Source: an uncultured Ruminococcus sp.
GTDB taxonomy: Bacteria > Bacillota > Clostridia > Oscillospirales > Ruminococcaceae
Direction: 5' to 3'
Assembly (NCBI GenBank): GCA_900545125.1
Contig: UQXS01000013.1
Span: 1-24,693, forward strand
DNA length: 24,693 nt
The first letter of the stretch is position 1; each line of letters opens with the position of its first letter. The notes below the pieces were generated by a model. It did not search any database and had not been told where the DNA came from. It saw only the letters and a list, made by a program, of their open reading frames with translations. Below, one piece after another: positions 21,312 to 24,693 of this stretch. The translations under genes were made by a program, and so were the position numbers.

Positions 21312-22661
21312 ATGTCAGGACTGTTCGGAACAGACAGCGCAAGGGGTCTTGCCGTGACGGAGCTTTCCTGCGAGCTTGCTATGCAGGCAGGAAGAGCAGC
21401 TGCGGAACTTTTTGCGAAAGAACAGGGAGAAAAAATAATCGTAGCCAAGGACGGCGCATTGTCCTCGGCAGTGCTTGAAGCAGCAGTCTGCGCCGGAATA
21501 TGCTCTTCCGGCGTTGATGCTGAAATCGTGGGTGAAATTTCAGCTGCGGCAGCTTCTTTTATCGTCAGGGAACATAAGGCAGCCGCCGGAATAATGATAA
21601 GCGAGGCATCCGGAATTCCGGGAGCAAGCGGAATAATCCTGCTTGACCGTGAGGGACTGCGTCTCGGTGAGGAGGCACAGCTTGAAGTCGAGGATTATAT
21701 CTATTCAACATCCGGTGAAAGACGGCGTTTTGAGAATATCGGCAGGATGCTCAGCAGCGACACTGCTGCCGATGAGTATATCAGTCATATAAAAACACTG
21801 CCGGCAGTAAATCTGAATGGAATAAAGGCAGCGGCAGTATGCGGAAACAGCTTTCTGAAAAGAACCGTGGAAAAGCTGTTTCCCGGTATGGGCGCAGAAG
21901 TTTCCGTTCTGCCGGAACAGGAAAGCGTCTCCGGACCGGATATAACTCCCGGTATCACCGGCCTTGAAAGGCTTATGGATTTTGTCGCAGACGGCGATTT
22001 CAGCTGCGGTTTTGCCATTGAGGGAGACGGGAGCAGTTGCCTTGCGGTGGACGAAAACGGTATGCCTGTTGACGGTGAGACTCTTCTTGCCGTTATCGCA
22101 GGATTCTGCCGTGAAAAAGGTCAGCTTAAAGATAATGCTATAGTGGTGAATATCATGAGCAGTCTCGGTCTGATGAAATTTGCGGAGGAAAACGGAATAA
22201 AAGTCGTTACTTCCGGTTCGTGCGGCAGAAGCGTTCTGGAGCGTATGCTGGAGGGCGGATATAATCTTGGCGGAGGTCAGGGCGGACATATTTTCCTGAC
22301 CGACTATTCCCCCTGCGACGACGGTCTGATGTGCGCCGTAAAGATTCTGGAGATAATTAAAACGACCGGAAAGAAACTCAGCGAACTTGCGGGAGAAATG
22401 AAGAAGCTACCCCAGATATGCCTGAATGTGCGCATAAGCGACAGCGGACGTGAGGTCTGGAAAAATGATGAAGCAATAACCGGACTTATCGAGCATTACG
22501 AAGAAGAACTCGGCAGCGGAGGCAGGATAATAGTCCGTGAAAGCAGCGGAAACGCTCCGTTTATCCGTGTTATGGCAGAGGGCAGCAACTTCGGCAGGAT
22601 AAACGAGATGGCTATGGATATCGCACAGCGCATCAAGGAAAGATGCAGATTTTATAATTAG
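21312..22661 (+). CDS. GlmM-like phosphohexomutase homologue with degraded active-site loops (probable pseudoenzyme)
   Basis: A 449-residue protein with the four-domain fold of phosphoglucosamine mutase. Ancestry is clear from 'LFGTDSARGLAV', 'AVDENGMPVDGETLLA', 'SSLGLMKFAEENGIKV', 'GYNLGGGQGGHIFLTDY' and 'LEIIKTTGKKLSELA'. Yet all four key loops have changed. The phosphoserine loop, normally SASHNP..DNGIK, is SEASGIPGASGI (97-108). The metal loop, normally DGDGDR, is EGDGSS (237-242). The sugar loop GGEQSGH is GGGQGGH (320-326). The phosphate loop R(P)SGTEP is RESSGNAP (409-416). A normal mutase reaction looks impossible, although the frame and fold are intact. AAAGGAG precedes the ATG. It may be regulatory; function unknown. 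Confidence 0.87.
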   Translation: MSGLFGTDSARGLAVTELSCELAMQAGRAAAELFAKEQGEKIIVAKDGALSSAVLEAAVCAGICSSGVDAEIVGEISAAAASFIVREHKAAAGIMISEASGIPGASGIILLDREGLRLGEEAQLEVEDYIYSTSGERRRFENIGRMLSSDTAADEYISHIKTLPAVNLNGIKAAAVCGNSFLKRTVEKLFPGMGAEVSVLPEQESVSGPDITPGITGLERLMDFVADGDFSCGFAIEGDGSSCLAVDENGMPVDGETLLAVIAGFCREKGQLKDNAIVVNIMSSLGLMKFAEENGIKVVTSGSCGRSVLERMLEGGYNLGGGQGGHIFLTDYSPCDDGLMCAVKILEIIKTTGKKLSELAGEMKKLPQICLNVRISDSGREVWKNDEAITGLIEHYEEELGSGGRIIVRESSGNAPFIRVMAEGSNFGRINEMAMDIAQRIKERCRFYN

Positions 22662-22673
22662 GTGGGTTGAATA

Positions 22674-23546
22674 TTGAGAACCGCAGATAACTGGAAAGAC
22701 TATTTAATACTTGATACATCCGACGGAGAAAAACTGGAGACATGGGGAGGAATAAGCCTTGTGCGGCCCGATCCCCAGATAATCTGGAAAACCGACAGAA
22801 CAGATCCTCTCTGGAACAGCGCCGACGGGCACTATCTCCGCTCGAATCAGGGCGGCGGTAAATGGGAATTCCGCCGGAAGCTGCCGGAATCCTGGTGCAT
22901 TTCTTACAGGGAACTGAAATTCAATATTCGTCCTACAGGTTTCAAGCATACGGGACTTTTTCCGGAACAGGCTGTAAACTGGGACTTCATGGCGAAAAAA
23001 ATAAAAAATGCCGGCAGAAAGATAAGCGTGCTGAATCTTTTTGCCTATACGGGCGGAGCAACCCTTGCCTGCGCTGCCGCAGGAGCAGAAGTATGCCATG
23101 TGGATGCCTCAAAGGGCATGGTGCAGTGGGCAAGGGATAACGCCGCAGCCTCCGGACTTTCCGACAGACCCGTGCGCTGGATCGTGGACGACTGCGAGAA
23201 GTTCATTGCCCGTGAGATACGCCGCGGCAGACGATACGACGCTGTAATAATGGATCCCCCCAGTTACGGCAGAGGTCCGGGAGGAGAAGTCTGGAAGCTG
23301 GAAAACTGCGTATACGATCTTGTAAAGCTCTGTTCCGGAGTTCTCACTGAAGATCCGCTTTTCTTTCTGATAAACAGCTATACCACCGGACTTTCACCGT
23401 CGGTCATGGGATATATTCTGGGAACTGTTCTTACCGGTAAATTCGGCGGAAGCGTGACTTTTGACGAAATAGGTCTGCCGGTAAAATCCACCGGAATGAC
23501 GCTTCCGTGCGGTTCTACGGCAATATGGGAGAATAAAAATGAGTAA
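22674..23546 (+). CDS. RlmI-like class I SAM methyltransferase
   Basis: A 290-residue AdoMet-dependent methyltransferase of the group that includes RlmI/RlmK-type 23S rRNA enzymes, but without the N-terminal PUA domain. Motif I is 'LNLFAYTGGATLACAAAG', followed by the acidic 'HVDASKGMVQWARDNAAASGL', and motif IV is 'VIMDPPSYGRG'. The DPPSY form fits a base methyltransferase acting on RNA. The N-terminal part has 'NIRPTGFKHTGLFPEQAVNW', the usual lead-in. The start is TTG at 22674 (AGGTGGG 7 nt upstream), 12 nt after the mutase-like gene. Its 3' end overlaps ecfA1 by 8 nt, so it is part of the same transcript. The exact substrate base is unknown. Confidence 0.85.
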   Translation: MRTADNWKDYLILDTSDGEKLETWGGISLVRPDPQIIWKTDRTDPLWNSADGHYLRSNQGGGKWEFRRKLPESWCISYRELKFNIRPTGFKHTGLFPEQAVNWDFMAKKIKNAGRKISVLNLFAYTGGATLACAAAGAEVCHVDASKGMVQWARDNAAASGLSDRPVRWIVDDCEKFIAREIRRGRRYDAVIMDPPSYGRGPGGEVWKLENCVYDLVKLCSGVLTEDPLFFLINSYTTGLSPSVMGYILGTVLTGKFGGSVTFDEIGLPVKSTGMTLPCGSTAIWENKNE

Positions 23547-24387
23547 TATCATTGAAATAGAGGATCTTCATTTCAGTTATGATTCCGACAGTGAGAATGA
23601 ACCTCGTGAAGAAGTTCTGAAAGGCATAGATCTCACTGTAAAAGAAGGCGAATTTGTAGCTGTTCTGGGACACAACGGTTCGGGAAAATCCACTCTTGCG
23701 AAGCATCTGAATGCCATTCTGCTTCCCACGAAAGGCAAAGTGATCGTTGACGGCATCGACACGTCAGACGAAAGCAGGATCTTCGATCTGCGCCGCCGTG
23801 CAGGAATGGTTTTTCAGAATCCGGATAATCAGATAGTTTCTTCAATAGTTGAGGAAGATGTCGCATTTGCTCTGGAGAATCTCGGTGTTCCCTACGAGGA
23901 GATGCGCCGCCGTGTGGACGAAGCGTTGAAATCCGTTAATATGTATGAATACCGCCTGCATTCTCCGGCTCAGCTTTCCGGCGGTCAGAAGCAGAGGGTC
24001 GCTATTGCCGGAATAATCGCCATGCAGCCGAAGTGCATTATCATGGACGAACCGACGGCGATGCTTGATCCCAGCGGCAGAAAAGAAGTTATGGCGACAG
24101 TGAAACGCATGAACCGTGAACAGGGAATCACGGTGATGCTTATTACCCATTATATGGATGAGGCGGCTCAGAGCGATCGTGTGGTCGTTATCGACAAGGG
24201 CAGACTGATAATGGATGACAAGCCGGAAAAGGTCTTTGCGCAGGTCGAACGGATGAAGGAAATCGGTCTTGATGTGCCGCAGGTAACGGAACTGGCAGAT
24301 GAATTAAAGGAAGCCGGAATGGATCTTCCTTATGGAATTCTTTCCATCGACGAGCTTGTGGACGAACTTGTTCCGCTCTTAAAATAG
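23539..24387 (+). CDS. ecfA1: Energy-coupling factor transporter ATPase EcfA1
   Basis: A 282-residue ABC ATPase of ECF vitamin and metal importers. Walker A 'GHNGSGKST', Q-loop 'VFQNPDNQIVSS', signature 'LSGGQKQRVAIAG', Walker B 'CIIMDEPTAMLDP' and switch His 'LITHYMDEA' are all intact. The C-terminal extension is typical of EcfA1. It pairs with EcfA2, the next gene, and needs EcfT and an S component, which are beyond the window. It begins inside the last codons of the methyltransferase gene with GGGAG as ribosome site. Confidence 0.95.
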   Translation: MSNIIEIEDLHFSYDSDSENEPREEVLKGIDLTVKEGEFVAVLGHNGSGKSTLAKHLNAILLPTKGKVIVDGIDTSDESRIFDLRRRAGMVFQNPDNQIVSSIVEEDVAFALENLGVPYEEMRRRVDEALKSVNMYEYRLHSPAQLSGGQKQRVAIAGIIAMQPKCIIMDEPTAMLDPSGRKEVMATVKRMNREQGITVMLITHYMDEAAQSDRVVVIDKGRLIMDDKPEKVFAQVERMKEIGLDVPQVTELADELKEAGMDLPYGILSIDELVDELVPLLK

Positions 24388-24405
24388 TGGAGAAATGGTG
24401 GAAAT

Positions 24406-24693
24406 ATGGCAATCGAAATTAAACACTTGAATCGTATATACGGGCAGGGAACGATCTTTGAGCAGTATGCCTTAAAGGATGTAAATCTCACGATCCATGA
24501 CGGCGAGTTTATCGGTCTCATCGGACATACCGGATCCGGAAAATCAACCCTGACCCAGCATTTAAACGGACTTTTAAAGGCAACGAGCGGAGATATCCTT
24601 TATAACGGAGAGAGTATTTATAAAGAGGGATATTCCATGAAAGAGCTCCGCAGCCATGTGGGGCTTGTTTTCCAGTATCCGGAGCATCAGCTG
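24406..24693 (+). CDS. ecfA2: Energy-coupling factor transporter ATPase EcfA2, N-terminal part
   Basis: The first 96 codons of a second ECF ATPase, running off the right edge. It starts MAIEIKHLNRIYGQGT at an ATG 18 nt after the ecfA1 stop. Walker A 'GHTGSGKST' and the Q-loop 'VFQYPEHQL' are seen; signature and Walker B lie outside the window. The aromatic 'FQYPEHQ' Q-loop, against 'FQNPDNQ' in the first ATPase, is the usual mark of EcfA2. Confidence 0.93.
   Translation, partial: MAIEIKHLNRIYGQGTIFEQYALKDVNLTIHDGEFIGLIGHTGSGKSTLTQHLNGLLKATSGDILYNGESIYKEGYSMKELRSHVGLVFQYPEHQL

Noticed and set aside
1..24693. CRISPR arrays, tRNA and rRNA genes, prophage genes
   Set aside because: Looked for spaced direct repeats, tRNA T-loop sequences (GGTTCGAATCC-like) with CCA ends, rRNA stretches and phage structural genes on both strands; none found. 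The window's repeats are all palindromic elements or the dockerin duplication.

Overview
The window looks like chromosomal DNA from a fibre-degrading, low-to-mid GC Firmicute of the Ruminococcus type (R. flavefaciens/R. champanellensis-like). Three secreted proteins carry dockerin modules with ruminococcal-style second repeats. The housekeeping genes (HPr with both His15 and Ser46, a SpoIVB fragment, KtrAB, EcfA1/EcfA2) are typical of that group. Most intergenic starts have textbook sigma-A promoters (TTGACA-17-TATAAT) and AGGAGG-type ribosome binding sites. The organism assignment is inference from gene content, not from a database search.

Layout. 1-1450: the 3' end of spoIVB (+), then ptsH/HPr (-) with its own promoter and a structured leader. 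1451-3987 (-): a BglII-like restriction endonuclease and an MT-A70 adenine methyltransferase sit directly upstream of rimM-trmD; the RM pair is AT-rich and looks inserted. 4071-5510 (-): purB. 5621-8929 (-): a dockerin cluster read from one promoter, made of an S1-type serine protease with an N-terminal dockerin followed by two paralogous secreted proteins with C-terminal dockerins. A 17-codon relic of a second protease copy lies between the two paralogues. 9166-9642 (+): a SLOG-family protein, divergent from the cluster. 9721-11729 (-): ktrB-ktrA potassium uptake. 12092-13495 (+): glycyl-tRNA synthetase. 13547-13744: an array of hairpins. 13745-17263 (-): pheA-metH. 17449-21148 (+): ruvC-ruvA-sseB-ruvB plus a papain/C39-like protein. 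21312-24693 (+): a phosphohexomutase homologue with degraded active-site loops, an RlmI-like methyltransferase, ecfA1 and the start of ecfA2.

Small palindromic mobile elements punctuate the window. One family (termini GGCAACACCGCA...) has two long copies, at 11871-12068 and 21112-21270, and a collapsed copy at 9651-9683. A second type, at 18576-18736, has IS5-like ends (GAGCCTGTTTA) and a TAA target duplication. These elements have changed genes: one lies in the 5' leader of glyS, one supplies the last 11 codons of a protein, and one splits ruvCA from sseB-ruvB.

The points most worth a second look are: (i) the dockerin protease/partner module, which was duplicated and then lost one protease copy; (ii) the protease start, where the only well-placed ATG reads through a slippery C AAA AAG and needs a -1 shift to make a normal signal peptide; (iii) the phosphohexomutase homologue in which the catalytic serine loop, metal loop, sugar loop and phosphate loop are all altered; and (iv) the effects of the palindromic elements on neighbouring genes.
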